Assembly: GCF_002211285.1 (NCBI RefSeq)
Contig: NZ_LOKX01000023.1
Coordinates: forward strand, 338,618 to 402,617
Reading direction: 5' to 3'
DNA: 64,000 nucleotides
From: Rhizobium sp. R635
GTDB taxonomy: Bacteria > Pseudomonadota > Alphaproteobacteria > Rhizobiales > Rhizobiaceae
The position numbers and the translations under genes are program-made. How positions within the stretch are numbered: position 1 is the stretch's first letter; the number at the start of each line of letters is the position of its first letter. The notes under the pieces are model-generated. The model ran no database searches and was not told the origin of the DNA. It worked only from the letters and a program-made list of their open reading frames with translations. Positions 1 to 10,447 of this stretch are shown one piece after another.

Positions 1-284
1 AGCCGGCGCAGGAGCAGCCGCTCGATGACGGCGCCGGCAAGGCCGACGATGACGGGCGCCAGGATCAGCGACGGCCAATAGCCGATACCGGCATAGGTGA
101 GCAGCAGATAGGCGGCGAAGGCGCCGAGCATATATTGGGCGCCGTGAGCGAAGTTGATCACCCTGAGCAGGCCGAAAATGATGGCGAGGCCGAGGCTGAG
201 CAGCGCGTAGAACGAGCCGTTGATCAGACCGACCAGCAATTGGCTTAACAGGCCCTGCAAGCTAACACCGAAGATCATCGTCAT
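1..284 (-). CDS. livH: Branched-chain amino acid-type ABC permease (LivH), partial
   Basis: Inner-membrane permease of a high-affinity branched-chain amino acid/amide (HAAT) transporter. Only the N-terminal 94 residues are in the window; the rest lies beyond the left edge. The visible part has the LivH features: an N-terminal hydrophobic segment, the INGSFYALLSLGLAIIFGL helix and the RVINFAHGAQYMLGAF motif. The ATG at 284 lies 4 bases past the stop of livF, so it belongs to the same minus-strand operon. A LivM partner would be expected next, outside the window. Family assignment is firm; the substrate is not known. Confidence 0.9.
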   Translation of the reverse strand, partial: MTMIFGVSLQGLLSQLLVGLINGSFYALLSLGLAIIFGLLRVINFAHGAQYMLGAFAAYLLLTYAGIGYWPSLILAPVIVGLAGAVIERLLLRR

Positions 285-288
285 CTGG

Positions 289-989
<701 letters not shown>

Positions 990-990
<1 letters not shown>

Positions 991-1772
991 CAATGCTCCT
1001 CCGTGCCCATGTAGGCCACGCGGACGCGCTCGTCCTGGCTGACGGTGGCATAGTCGCCTTCCGCGAGGATCTCGCCGCGCTGAAGCACGGTGACGTGCTG
1101 GCAGATATTGGCGACGACGGAGAGATTGTGCTCGACCATCAGCACGGCCCGATCGCGGGCGACGTCGCGAATGATCGATGAGACGACGCCGACATCCTCA
1201 TGCCCCATGCCGGCCATCGGTTCGTCGAGCAGCAGCACCTTCGGATCGAGCGCCAGCGTCGTGGCGATCTCCAGCACGCGCTTACGGCCATAGGAAAGAT
1301 CGGCGGCGATATGGTCGCGTTCCTTGGAAAGCCCGACGCTGGCAAGCAGTTGCTCGGCGCGCTCGTTCAGCCGGTCGAGCGCCGAGAGAGGCCGCCAGAA
1401 CTGGGTGGAGAGGTTGTTCGGCCGCTGCAGCGCCACGCGCACATTGTCGAGCACGGAGAGGTGCGGAAAGACCGCCGAAATCTGGAAAGAGCGCACCAGC
1501 CCCATGCGCGCCACCTTATCGGGCGCGGTGCCGGTGATATCGGTGCCCATCAGGGTGATCGTTCCCGCCGTCGGCTGCAGGAACTTCGTCAAGAGGTTGA
1601 AGACCGTCGTCTTGCCGGCGCCGTTCGGGCCGATCAGTGCATGCACGCTGGCGTCATGCACGTCGAGATCGACGTTCTTGACGGCCGTGAAGCCGCCGAA
1701 ATCGCGGCGCAGGCCGCGGGCGGATAGGACCACCCGCGGCTTTGCCTGAGTTTCAATTGCGGAAACCGCCAT
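990..1772 (-). CDS. livG: ABC transporter ATP-binding protein, LivG family
   Basis: Second ATPase of the HAAT importer, 260 aa. Walker A is GPNGAGKTT, the signature is LSYGRKRVLEIA and Walker B is VLLLDEPMAGM. The ATG at 1772 is preceded by a GGTGAAG Shine-Dalgarno and starts 5 bases after the stop of the binding-protein gene. The open frame runs further upstream to 1865, but that part overlaps the binding-protein gene and has no LivG homology. The tight spacing on both sides supports one transcript. Confidence 0.93.
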
Positions 1773-1777
1773 CGTGC

Positions 1778-2983
1778 TTACTTCACCAGATCGCAGCCGC
1801 TCTTGGCGGGATCGATATAGGCTTCCTTGCCGGGAATGGTGGCGAGAACGTTGAAGTAATCCCACGGTTCCTTGCTTTCTGAAGGCTTCTTGACCTGCAG
1901 CAGGTACATGTCGTGGATCATGCGGCCATTGGCGCCGACCGTGCCGCCGCGCCCGAAGACGTCGTCGACGGGCATGTCATGCAGCAGCTTGGCGACGGCT
2001 TCCGTATCATCGGTGCCGGCCTTCTGCACCGCCTTCAGATATTGCGTCACCGCCGAATAGGTGCCGGCGTGGATCATGTTCGGCATCTTGCCGGTGCGGT
2101 CGAAGAACTTCTTGGCGAAGGCGCGGCTTTCGTCGTCGCGGTTCCAGTAGAAGCCTTCCGTCAGCGTCAGCCCCTGCGCCGCTTCGAGGCCGAGACCGTG
2201 CACTTCGGCAAGCGTGAAGAGCAGCGCCGCCAGATGCTGGCCGCCCTGGGTGATGCCGAATTCGGCCGCCTGCTTGATGGCATTCGAGGTGTCGAGACCG
2301 GCATTGGCAAGGCCGATCACCTTGGCGCCGGAGGATTGCGCCTGCAGCAGGAAGGACGAGAAGTCCTGCGTCGACAGCGGGTGGCGAACCGAGCCGACGA
2401 CAGTGCCGCCGCTCGCCTTGACGTAATCGGTGGTCTGCTGTTCCAGCGAATAGCCGAAGGCATAGTCGGCAGTCAGGAAGAACCAGCTGTCGCCGCCCTG
2501 CTTGACGAGCGCGCCGCCGGTGCCGACGGCCAAGGCATGCGTGTCGTAGGCCCAGTGGAAACCGTAAGGCGAGCAGGCCTTGCCGGTCAGATCCGTCGTC
2601 GCAGCACCGGTGACGATGTCGATCTTCTTCTTTTCCTTGCCGATCGCCTGCACGGCGAGCGCCACGGAGGAGGTCGTCAGTTCCATGATCGCGTCCACCT
2701 GCTCGGTGTCGTACCATTGGCGGGCGATGTTGGAGGCGATGTCAGGCTTGTTCTGGTGGTCGGCATCGACGATCTCGACCGGTACACCCAGCACCTTGCC
2801 GCCGAAATCCTCGACCGCCATCTTGGCGGCTTCGACGGAAGACTTGCCGCCGAAGTCGGCGTAGACGCCCGACTGGTCGTTCAGAATGCCGATCTTGACC
2901 TTGCCGTCGGTCGCGCTCTGCGCGAGCACCGCAGTGCTGCTTGCAAGCAGAAATGCTACGGACGCAATGAAACTCTTTCGCAT
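1778..2983 (-). CDS. Periplasmic substrate-binding protein of HAAT-type ABC transporter
   Basis: First gene of the minus-strand operon. It makes a 401-aa periplasmic binding protein (Peripla_BP_6/COG0683 type) with a signal peptide of about 21 residues ending in AVLAQ. The mature start KVKIGILNDQSGVYADFGG is characteristic of the Leu/Ile/Val-amide-urea binding family. This subgroup is often annotated simply as an amino acid binding protein, and its ligand is not predictable from sequence. It is divergent from a LysR regulator about 175 bp away, which is the obvious candidate for its control. Confidence 0.92.
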   Translation of the reverse strand: MRKSFIASVAFLLASSTAVLAQSATDGKVKIGILNDQSGVYADFGGKSSVEAAKMAVEDFGGKVLGVPVEIVDADHQNKPDIASNIARQWYDTEQVDAIMELTTSSVALAVQAIGKEKKKIDIVTGAATTDLTGKACSPYGFHWAYDTHALAVGTGGALVKQGGDSWFFLTADYAFGYSLEQQTTDYVKASGGTVVGSVRHPLSTQDFSSFLLQAQSSGAKVIGLANAGLDTSNAIKQAAEFGITQGGQHLAALLFTLAEVHGLGLEAAQGLTLTEGFYWNRDDESRAFAKKFFDRTGKMPNMIHAGTYSAVTQYLKAVQKAGTDDTEAVAKLLHDMPVDDVFGRGGTVGANGRMIHDMYLLQVKKPSESKEPWDYFNVLATIPGKEAYIDPAKSGCDLVK

Positions 2984-3126
2984 ATTCTCTCCTCCCAGAG
3001 ATTAGCCAGATTACGGTTCTGTTCAGATTTGGCCAGCCGCGCTCCTCAGAGCGGCCGACCCTCAGCTTACGATCAAGGAAATTCCACCTTGAAGCAACGG
3101 GTGGTTTACAACTAATTCCAAACAGT

Positions 3127-3148
3127 ATCTGTTCGTTTTTGAACAGAT
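3127..3148. promoter_or_regulatory. Perfect 8-bp inverted repeat upstream of the LysR gene
   Basis: ATCTGTTC-N6-GAACAGAT lies in the divergent intergenic region between the ABC binding-protein gene and the LysR gene. A related partial copy (TCTGTTCAGA) occurs near 3017-3026, close to the binding-protein start. This is the size and placement expected for an operator, most simply of the LysR protein itself. The repeat overlaps a possible ATG at 3147, which argues for the downstream start at 3159. Confidence 0.5.
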
Positions 3149-3158
3149 GGGGATCGCG

Positions 3159-4112
3159 ATGACCAACCCACCGCAGTTTACTTGGGACGATCTTCAATTT
3201 TTTCTAGCCGTCGCCCGCACAGGACAGCTCTCGACGGCTGCCCGCCAGCTGCGCTCCAGCCATGCCACCGTGTCGCGCCGCATCGACCGGCTGGAATTCA
3301 CCCTCAAGGTCAAGCTCTTCGAGCGCAATCCGCGCGGCTACGTGCTGACATCAATGGGCACGCGCTTCATCGAGACGGCCGAGAAGATGGAGCAGGAGAC
3401 CGAGCGGCTGCGCGCCGATCTCGCCGACGGCTCGATGGCGCAACGCGGCCTGGTGCGCCTCAGCGCGCCGGAGGGTTTTGCCAATTTCTTCTTCGCGCCG
3501 GTGCTGCCGCGCTTCGCCGCCCGGCATCCGCATCTCTCGCTCGAACTGGTGACGATCCAGCAGATCATGTCGCTGTCGCGCAAGGAAGCCGATATCTCCG
3601 TCGTGCTCGACGAGCCGAAAGGCGGTCCCTATTTCGCCGAGAAGCTGACGGACTACCATCTGCAGATCTATGGCTCACGCGACTATCTGGCAAAGGCTCC
3701 TGAGATCACCTGCCGCGACGACCTGCTCGGCCATCCCTTCGTCAGCTATATCGAAGAGATGATCTTCGCGCCGGGCCTGGACTATCTCGGCGACGTGCAT
3801 CCGCGCATCAAGCCGCAATTCCAGAGTTCCAGCATCTTCGCGCAGCTCACCGCTACCAGGAACGGCCTCGGCCTCTGTATCCTGCCCTATTTCTTCGCCA
3901 GCCGTTATCCCGAACTGGTGCGCGTGCTGCCCGAGGAGATCGACCTCAAGCGCCAGTACTGGATCACCTGCCACCGCGATCTGAAACAGGCGCCGCGCGT
4001 GCGCGCCGTCATGGATTTCCTGCGCGAGGCGGTGCGCGGCGAGGATGCGCGCTTCGTGCCGCCCTATGTCACCGCCGCCGGCCCGGCACGACGCACGAAG
4101 GCCGAAAGCTGA
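3159..4112 (+). CDS. LysR-family transcriptional regulator
   Basis: A 317-aa LysR regulator. The N-terminal winged HTH (DLQFFLAVARTGQLSTAARQ, then SHATVSRRIDRLE) is followed by a LysR substrate-binding domain. The start at 3159 has a GGGG Shine-Dalgarno about 7 bases upstream. The in-frame ATG at 3147 lies inside an inverted repeat and has no ribosome site. It is divergent from the HAAT transporter, so it probably controls that operon in response to the substrate or a derivative. It ends exactly where the convergent cupin gene ends. Confidence 0.92.
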   Translation: MTNPPQFTWDDLQFFLAVARTGQLSTAARQLRSSHATVSRRIDRLEFTLKVKLFERNPRGYVLTSMGTRFIETAEKMEQETERLRADLADGSMAQRGLVRLSAPEGFANFFFAPVLPRFAARHPHLSLELVTIQQIMSLSRKEADISVVLDEPKGGPYFAEKLTDYHLQIYGSRDYLAKAPEITCRDDLLGHPFVSYIEEMIFAPGLDYLGDVHPRIKPQFQSSSIFAQLTATRNGLGLCILPYFFASRYPELVRVLPEEIDLKRQYWITCHRDLKQAPRVRAVMDFLREAVRGEDARFVPPYVTAAGPARRTKAES

Positions 4113-4451
4113 TTATTTCAGAAATTCCGCCCGGTGCGGTGTGAAGGTATCGATCAGCCGACCCTTTTCCAGCGCCCGGACGCCGTGGACGAGATTGGGC
4201 GGCACGATGAAGCTGCCGCCCTGCCTGAGCAATTCGGTGCGGCCATCGATCGTCACTTCGAAGCTGCCTTCCGCCACATAACTTGCCTGGATATGCGGAT
4301 GCGAATGAGCAGCACCCACCGCGCCGCTTTCGAAGGCCACTTCCACCATCATCATCTCGGGCAGATAGGTCATGATGCGCCTGGTGACGCCGGGCTCCGG
4401 ATTGACCCATTCGGCGCCTTCGGCCGATACGAACAGATCGCTTGACGACAT
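4113..4451 (-). CDS. Small cupin-domain protein, KdgF-like
   Basis: A single-cupin protein of 112 aa with the metal-binding motif HSHPHIQASYVAEGSFEV and a later VPPNLVHG histidine. The pattern (RRIMTYLPEMMMVEV ... DTFTPHRAEFL) resembles KdgF, which promotes linearisation of unsaturated uronates, but no pectin or alginate genes are nearby, so the role is uncertain. The ATG at 4451 has a strong GGAGGCGG ribosome site; an ATG 11 codons upstream does not. The stop abuts the convergent LysR stop with no gap. Confidence 0.8.
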   Translation of the reverse strand: MSSSDLFVSAEGAEWVNPEPGVTRRIMTYLPEMMMVEVAFESGAVGAAHSHPHIQASYVAEGSFEVTIDGRTELLRQGGSFIVPPNLVHGVRALEKGRLIDTFTPHRAEFLK

Positions 4452-4623
4452 TTCCGCCTCCTCGTTCCAGAATCTTGCGCGCAAAGTGGATCATGCCGCG
4501 GCCTTTGAAAAGGGCCGAAAGGCACCTTTTGATGTGGGTCGACTTCTGTTGACGCAGTCGGCTGGCGGGTCTATGGCCAGATTGAACGAGGCAAGCCTGA
4601 ATTCACGGTGAGGAGACGCCGCC

Positions 4624-5811
<1,188 letters not shown>

Positions 5812-5892
5812 ATAATCGGCAAATTTGCCACGCGCCTGACAATGTGCAACCTTCCCTGATTGCGGCACGAAGCCGGCGAAGAGGGGGATCGC

Positions 5893-6354
5893 ATGTTTCT
5901 GCTTCTTGCATTGCTGATCGGTGTCGTCTCGGGCCTTCGCACCATGACTGCGCCGGCCGCCGTTGCCTGGGGCGCGGCTCTCGGCTGGTTCGACGTGTCG
6001 CAGACGCCGCTTGCCTTCATGGGCTACCGCTGGACGCCGTGGATCTTCACGGTCCTCGCTGTGATCGAACTGATCGCCGACCAGTTGCCGTCAACGCCGT
6101 CGCGCAAGGTGCCGATGCAGTTCGCAGCCCGTATCGTCTCGGGCGCGCTCTCAGGCGCCGCGATCGGCGCGGCCAGCAGCCTGCTCTTCGGCGGGTTGGT
6201 CGCCGGCGTGATCGGCGCCGTGATCGGCACCTATGGCGGGGCGGCCGTCCGCGGCAGGCTTGCCGCCTCCTTCGGCAGGGATCTGCCGGCCGCCCTCATC
6301 GAGGATGCCGTCGCCGTCGTCGGCGCGGTGCTGATCGCGGGGGCCGTCGCATGA
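5893..6354 (+). CDS. DUF4126-type small membrane protein
   Basis: A 153-aa integral membrane protein with four or so hydrophobic segments and glycine/alanine-rich helices (SGALSGAAIGAASSLLFGG). It matches the pattern of DUF4126 proteins; function unknown. The ATG at 5893 follows a GAGGGGG ribosome site; the frame is open further upstream without a better start. Its stop overlaps the ATG of the flavoprotein gene by 4 bases (ATGA), so the two are translationally coupled and may act together. Confidence 0.8.
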   Translation: MFLLLALLIGVVSGLRTMTAPAAVAWGAALGWFDVSQTPLAFMGYRWTPWIFTVLAVIELIADQLPSTPSRKVPMQFAARIVSGALSGAAIGAASSLLFGGLVAGVIGAVIGTYGGAAVRGRLAASFGRDLPAALIEDAVAVVGAVLIAGAVA

Positions 6355-7718
6355 AAAGCTTCGACGCCATCGTCATCGGCGCCGGCCAGGCCGGCCCGTC
6401 GCTTGCCGCCCGAATGGTCGACAAGGGCATGAAAGTGGCGCTGATCGAGCGCAAGTTCCTCGGCGGCACCTGCGTCAATGCCGGCTGCATGCCGACGAAG
6501 ACGCTGGTCGCCAGCGCCCGCGCCGCCCATGTCGCAAGAAGCGGCGCGGCCTACGGCGTCAAAATCCCCGGCGAGGTCGCCGTCGACATGAAGGTGGTGA
6601 GAGCTCGCGCCGAAACCGTGACGATGAATGCCCGCAACGGCCTGATCGGCTGGCTCGGCGGCATGGACGGCATGAGCGTGATCTACGGTCATGCCCGCTT
6701 CGAAGGCCCGAAGACCGTCAGCGTCAACGGGGAGACGCTGACCGCACCGCGCATCTTCCTCAATGTCGGCGCGCGGCCCGTCATCCCCGAACTGCCTGGT
6801 ATCGACGATATCGATTACCTCACCAGCACCTCGATCATCGGGCTCGACACGCTGCCAAGGCATCTCGCCGTGATCGGCGGCAGCTATATCGGGCTGGAAT
6901 TCGCGCAGATGTATCGCCGCTTCGGCGCCGAAGTGAGCGTCATCGAACACGGCCCGAAGCTCGCATCGCGCGAGGACGAGGACATATCGGACGCGATCGC
7001 CGAGATCCTGCGCGCCGAGGGTATCGATGTCCACACCGATGCCGGTAATATCGCGTTCGCTAGACATGGCGGCGGGGCGACCGTCACCGCCGGCTCCACG
7101 AAGATCGATGCGAGCCATGTGCTGATCGCCACCGGCCGCAAGCCGAACACCGACGATCTCGGCCTCGATGCCGCCGGTGTGGCTACGGATAAGCGCGGTT
7201 ACATCACCGTCGACGACAGGCTCGCCACCAATGTCGAGGGCATCTTCGCGCTTGGCGACTGCAACGGCCACGGCGCCTTCACGCATACTTCCTACAATGA
7301 TTTCGAGATTGCCGCCGCCAATCTGCTCGACGGCGATGACCGCAAGGTGTCGAGCCGCATCCTGGCCTATGCGCTCTATATCGATCCGCCGCTCGGCCGC
7401 GTCGGGATGACCGAGAAGCAGGCGCGCGCCTCGGGGCGCAAGATCCTGGTCTCGACGCGCCCGATGAGCCGCGTCGGCCGGGCCAACGAACGCGGCGAGA
7501 CCAAGGGCTTCATGAAAGTGATCGCCGACGCCGAGACCAAGGAGATACTCGGCGCGGCAATCCTGGGCATCGAAGGCGACGAAGTGATCCACGGCTTGAT
7601 CGATGCGATGAATGCGGGAACGACCTATCAGACGCTGCAATGGTCGGTGCCGATCCATCCCACCGTGTCGGAACTGATTCCGACGCTGCTTGGCGACCTG
7701 AAGCCGGTTCAGCCGTGA
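6351..7718 (+). CDS. FAD-dependent disulfide oxidoreductase, mercuric-reductase-like
   Basis: Class I pyridine nucleotide-disulfide oxidoreductase, 455 aa. It has the FAD motif (VIGAGQAGPSLAARM), the redox-active CxxxxC in GGTCVNAGCMPTK, the NAD motif (VIGGSYIGLEFAQMY) and the C-terminal dimer-interface HPTVSEL that supplies the His-Glu pair. It has no N-terminal heavy-metal domain and no C-terminal vicinal cysteines, so true mercury reduction is unlikely. It probably reduces an unknown disulfide or quinone. It overlaps the DUF4126 gene by 4 bases. Start chosen at this overlap. Confidence 0.88.
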   Translation: MKSFDAIVIGAGQAGPSLAARMVDKGMKVALIERKFLGGTCVNAGCMPTKTLVASARAAHVARSGAAYGVKIPGEVAVDMKVVRARAETVTMNARNGLIGWLGGMDGMSVIYGHARFEGPKTVSVNGETLTAPRIFLNVGARPVIPELPGIDDIDYLTSTSIIGLDTLPRHLAVIGGSYIGLEFAQMYRRFGAEVSVIEHGPKLASREDEDISDAIAEILRAEGIDVHTDAGNIAFARHGGGATVTAGSTKIDASHVLIATGRKPNTDDLGLDAAGVATDKRGYITVDDRLATNVEGIFALGDCNGHGAFTHTSYNDFEIAAANLLDGDDRKVSSRILAYALYIDPPLGRVGMTEKQARASGRKILVSTRPMSRVGRANERGETKGFMKVIADAETKEILGAAILGIEGDEVIHGLIDAMNAGTTYQTLQWSVPIHPTVSELIPTLLGDLKPVQP

Positions 7719-7751
7719 CTTGACCTCGGGAAGAGCTGGAGGCGGGCGGGC

Positions 7752-8321
7752 ATGTCTATCGAAGCGCTGATCGAGAACTACGGCCTGCTGGCTATATTCC
7801 TGGGCGCGGCCTTCGAAGGCGAGACGGCCGCCTTCCTCGGCGGCGTGGTCGCTCATCGCGAACTGCTCACCTATTGGTCGGCGTCGCTTGCGGCCACCGC
7901 AGGCTCCTTCGCCGGCGACCAGCTCTGGTTCTTCGCCGGCCGTTATGCCGCGCAATGGAGCGTCGTGCGCCGGCTGATGGAAAAGCCGGCGCTTGCTCGC
8001 GCAACCGGGCTTCTGGAGCAATATCCCACAGGTTTCATCCTGGCGTTTCGTTTTCTGGTGGGATTGCGGACGATCAGCCCTGTTGTCATCGGCACGACCC
8101 GGATACCGACCGGAAAATTCATCGCCCTGAATGCTGTAGCCGCGCTGGTCTGGGGGCAGCTTTTCACGGCGCTCGGTTATCTGTTCGGACACAGCATCCA
8201 GCAGACACTCGGCCACCTTCCCCTTCACCGTCACCTGCTGATCGCGGTCGGCGCCGCGGCTGTCGTCGCGGCCGCGGTCCTTGCCTTTCGCAAGATGAAA
8301 CCGAGTGCCGGCCACTCATAA
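7752..8321 (+). CDS. DedA-family membrane protein
   Basis: A 189-aa polytopic inner-membrane protein of the DedA/SNARE-associated family. Marks are the acidic FEGETAAFLGG segment near the N-terminus, GDQLWFFAGRY, and the conserved FRFLVGLRTISPVVIGTTRIP block. DedA proteins are linked to undecaprenyl-phosphate/lipid flipping and membrane homeostasis. It lies 33 bp after the flavoprotein gene on the same strand, so the three genes from 5893 may be one unit. It is convergent with xylitol dehydrogenase, with a 12-bp gap. Confidence 0.87.
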   Translation: MSIEALIENYGLLAIFLGAAFEGETAAFLGGVVAHRELLTYWSASLAATAGSFAGDQLWFFAGRYAAQWSVVRRLMEKPALARATGLLEQYPTGFILAFRFLVGLRTISPVVIGTTRIPTGKFIALNAVAALVWGQLFTALGYLFGHSIQQTLGHLPLHRHLLIAVGAAAVVAAAVLAFRKMKPSAGHS

Positions 8322-8333
8322 GAGCGCGGCGCC

Positions 8334-9377
8334 CTACTCCATGACGATCTGCAGCTTCACGTCGCTCGGCCGCGCCTCGACGGCGCGGTCGAACGCCTTG
8401 ATCGAGTCCTCGAATTTGAAGGTCTCGGAGATCAACGGCTTCAGGTCGACGCGGCCCGATGCCAGCAGCGCGATCGAGCGCTCATACTGGTGCGCATAGC
8501 GGAACACCGTCTCGATGCGGATCTCCTTGGTGGTGGCCGTCGAAACATCGAAGCCGACCGGGTTGACCGGCAGGCCGACGGCAACGATGACGCCGCCAGG
8601 GCGCGGCAGCGCCATGATCGTCTCCCAGGCCTTCGGCGAGCCGGAGCATTCGAAGACGACATCGGCGCCCCAGCCATTGGTCAGCCGGCCGACCTCTTCG
8701 ATCAGGTTCTTCTCACGGATGTTGACCGGAATGACGCCCTGATACTGCGCTGATATATCGAGCTTCGGCTGGGCGAGATCGGCAACGATCGCGCGGGCGC
8801 AGCCGCCGGCGAGCGCAGCAATCGCCACCATCGTGCCGATCGGCCCGGCGCCGAGGACGATGGCGGTATCGCCAGGCGCGATCTTCGCCTTGCTCGCCGC
8901 CTGCATGCCGACCGCGAAAGGCTCGACCATCGCGCCTTCGGCGAAGCTGACATTGTCGGGCAGCTTGAAGGTATAATTTGCCGGATGCACGACCTCGGGC
9001 GTCAGCACGCCATGGATCGGCGGCGTTGCCCAGAAGATGACGGCAGGATCGATATTGTACATGCCGAGCCGGCTCGCCTTGGAGTTCGGATCGGGAATAC
9101 CGGGCTCCATGCAGACGCGGTCGCCGACCTTGAGATGAGTCACCCCAGGCCCGACCTCGACCACCGTCCCGGCCGCCTCGTGACCGAGTACCATCGGCGC
9201 GTTGACGACGAAGGGACCGATCTTGCCGTGGGTGTAATAATGGACGTCCGAACCGCAGACGCCCACGGTATGAATCCTGATCTTCACCTGCCCCGGCCCC
9301 GTTTCCAGAGGCAGATCGATATCGCGAAGAGCAAGCTCATGCTGGCGCTCCAGCACCAGCGCACGGACTTTGGTCAT
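8334..9377 (-). CDS. Xylitol dehydrogenase (zinc-dependent MDR family)
   Basis: A 347-aa medium-chain dehydrogenase, probably NAD-dependent oxidation of xylitol to D-xylulose. It has the catalytic-zinc residues (GVCGSDVHYYTHG, GHEAAG), the acidic EPFAVGMQA segment and the Rossmann GAGPIG motif. The stretch after VCMEPGIPDP lacks the four cysteines of the structural zinc site, which is also the state recalled for bacterial xylitol dehydrogenases such as that of Morganella. It stands alone, transcribed opposite to both neighbours; no polyol transporter is adjacent. Confidence 0.85.
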   Translation of the reverse strand: MTKVRALVLERQHELALRDIDLPLETGPGQVKIRIHTVGVCGSDVHYYTHGKIGPFVVNAPMVLGHEAAGTVVEVGPGVTHLKVGDRVCMEPGIPDPNSKASRLGMYNIDPAVIFWATPPIHGVLTPEVVHPANYTFKLPDNVSFAEGAMVEPFAVGMQAASKAKIAPGDTAIVLGAGPIGTMVAIAALAGGCARAIVADLAQPKLDISAQYQGVIPVNIREKNLIEEVGRLTNGWGADVVFECSGSPKAWETIMALPRPGGVIVAVGLPVNPVGFDVSTATTKEIRIETVFRYAHQYERSIALLASGRVDLKPLISETFKFEDSIKAFDRAVEARPSDVKLQIVME

Positions 9378-9613
9378 GATCGGTTTCCTTCCCTATGGCG
9401 CGCCGGATTCAGCGAGTGCCGCTGACGCGACTATAAGACCGTAGGGGGCGGCAATTCAATCACGCAATCAGGCTTTTGCTCAGCATTCGATGAAATGCCC
9501 ATTTCCTATAATCCGAAAGATTCACGTTCCAAGACCTCTGTATGATTCCAGCCGAGGCCGACGGGGAGTACATTCTCATTCAGGTTCCCCGGGCAATGAG
9601 GACAGGCAAAGAA

Positions 9614-9799
9614 ATGAAGCACGATAAAGACAAAGTCGGCAGAAACCGGCCTTTCGGATCGACGATATCAAGGCCATTCCGGGACCTCTGGCACTGGCTC
9701 GTGGAGCCGATCACCGCACTTCGGCAAGGCTGGCAGCCGAAGCCGGTGCGCGTTGTCGCAGAAACGACGGATCGAAATCATCCCCGGCAGCGTTATTAG
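9614..9799 (+). CDS. Possible small hypothetical protein
   Basis: A weakly supported 61-aa frame in the roughly 500-bp gap between xylitol dehydrogenase and copC. The product is basic with an aromatic segment (RDLWHWLVEPITALRQGWQ). An AGGACAGG sequence precedes the ATG at 9614; in-frame starts at 9542 and 9596 are alternatives. No family recognised. The rest of the gap (9378-9613) shows no gene that I can support. Confidence 0.35.
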   Translation: MKHDKDKVGRNRPFGSTISRPFRDLWHWLVEPITALRQGWQPKPVRVVAETTDRNHPRQRY

Positions 9800-9875
9800 C
9801 CATGCGCCGGCATGGCGTTTCGGAAGCATGACGGCTCCGGGCACCATGCGGATCGGCGAGATAAGGAAGACCATC

Positions 9876-10238
9876 ATGAAGTCGATCGTGTCATTCTGCC
9901 TGTTCGCATCCCTTCTCTTCGCCGCAAGTGAGGCGTCTGCGGCCCTGGAGCAGGCATCGCTCCCGCCGCTGGAGCAGGAAGAAGAGCTGGTGCCCGCCAA
10001 TCTCGAGCTTACCTTCACCGGCCCGGTCGATCTTGCCCGCTCGACGGCCGTCCTGCTGGATGCCCAGGGCTTGGCCCTTCCCACAGGCAAGCCGTTTCTC
10101 TCCGGCCCCGAAGGCTCCATCTTCAAGGTCCCGCTCGATCCCTCCATGGCCCCCGGCCTCTACACCCTCGACTGGCGCGTGCTCTCGATGGACGGCCATA
10201 GCGCCGAAGGCCAATATCAGTTCCGCGTCGATCCCTAG
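9876..10238 (+). CDS. CopC-domain copper-resistance-like periplasmic protein
   Basis: A 120-aa secreted protein with a 22-residue signal peptide ending ASA and a CopC beta-sandwich: PANLELTFTGPVDLARS, then PGLYTLDWRVLSMDGHSAEG. CopC proteins bind copper in the periplasm. The usual histidine at or next to the mature N-terminus, part of the Cu(II) site, is absent here (mature start ALEQASLPP), while the C-terminal DGH is kept, so metal binding may differ. An AGGAAGA ribosome site precedes the ATG. No copD partner is adjacent. Confidence 0.8.
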   Translation: MKSIVSFCLFASLLFAASEASAALEQASLPPLEQEEELVPANLELTFTGPVDLARSTAVLLDAQGLALPTGKPFLSGPEGSIFKVPLDPSMAPGLYTLDWRVLSMDGHSAEGQYQFRVDP

Positions 10239-10265
10239 CGCGCCGGCCGTGACCGCATAAAAGCA

Positions 10266-10284
10266 TTTATAAGATTTTTATATT
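10266..10284 (+). promoter_or_regulatory. A/T-rich candidate KdpE-binding site
   Basis: TTTATAAGATTTTTATATT stands out in a GC-rich context about 165 bp before the first small gene of the kdp operon. It resembles the TTTATA plus T-run target of KdpE in E. coli as I recall it. The placement fits K+-limitation control of kdpFABC by the KdpDE system encoded downstream. It is a pattern match only. Confidence 0.4.
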
Positions 10285-10447
10285 GATGGCCGTTCGCCCG
10301 TCTCGAACCTTTATGCCCTTCGGCTCCATATTCATGTCCGAGAGATCGAAAAGATCATCTCCACGCCAGAAAGCATGAAAGGCGGCCCCTCCGGGACGGC
10401 GCCCTTTGTCTTGTCTGACTCCAAGAAAAACAACAGGAGTCACGATC

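Noticed and set aside
1913..3115. A 400-codon plus-strand frame opposite the HAAT binding protein
   Set aside because: The minus-strand gene has a signal peptide and family motifs; this frame has none.
6231..8315. A 694-codon minus-strand frame opposite the flavoprotein and DedA genes
   Set aside because: It is the high-GC antisense of recognised genes, has a His/Arg/Asp-rich composition without motifs, and has no ribosome site.
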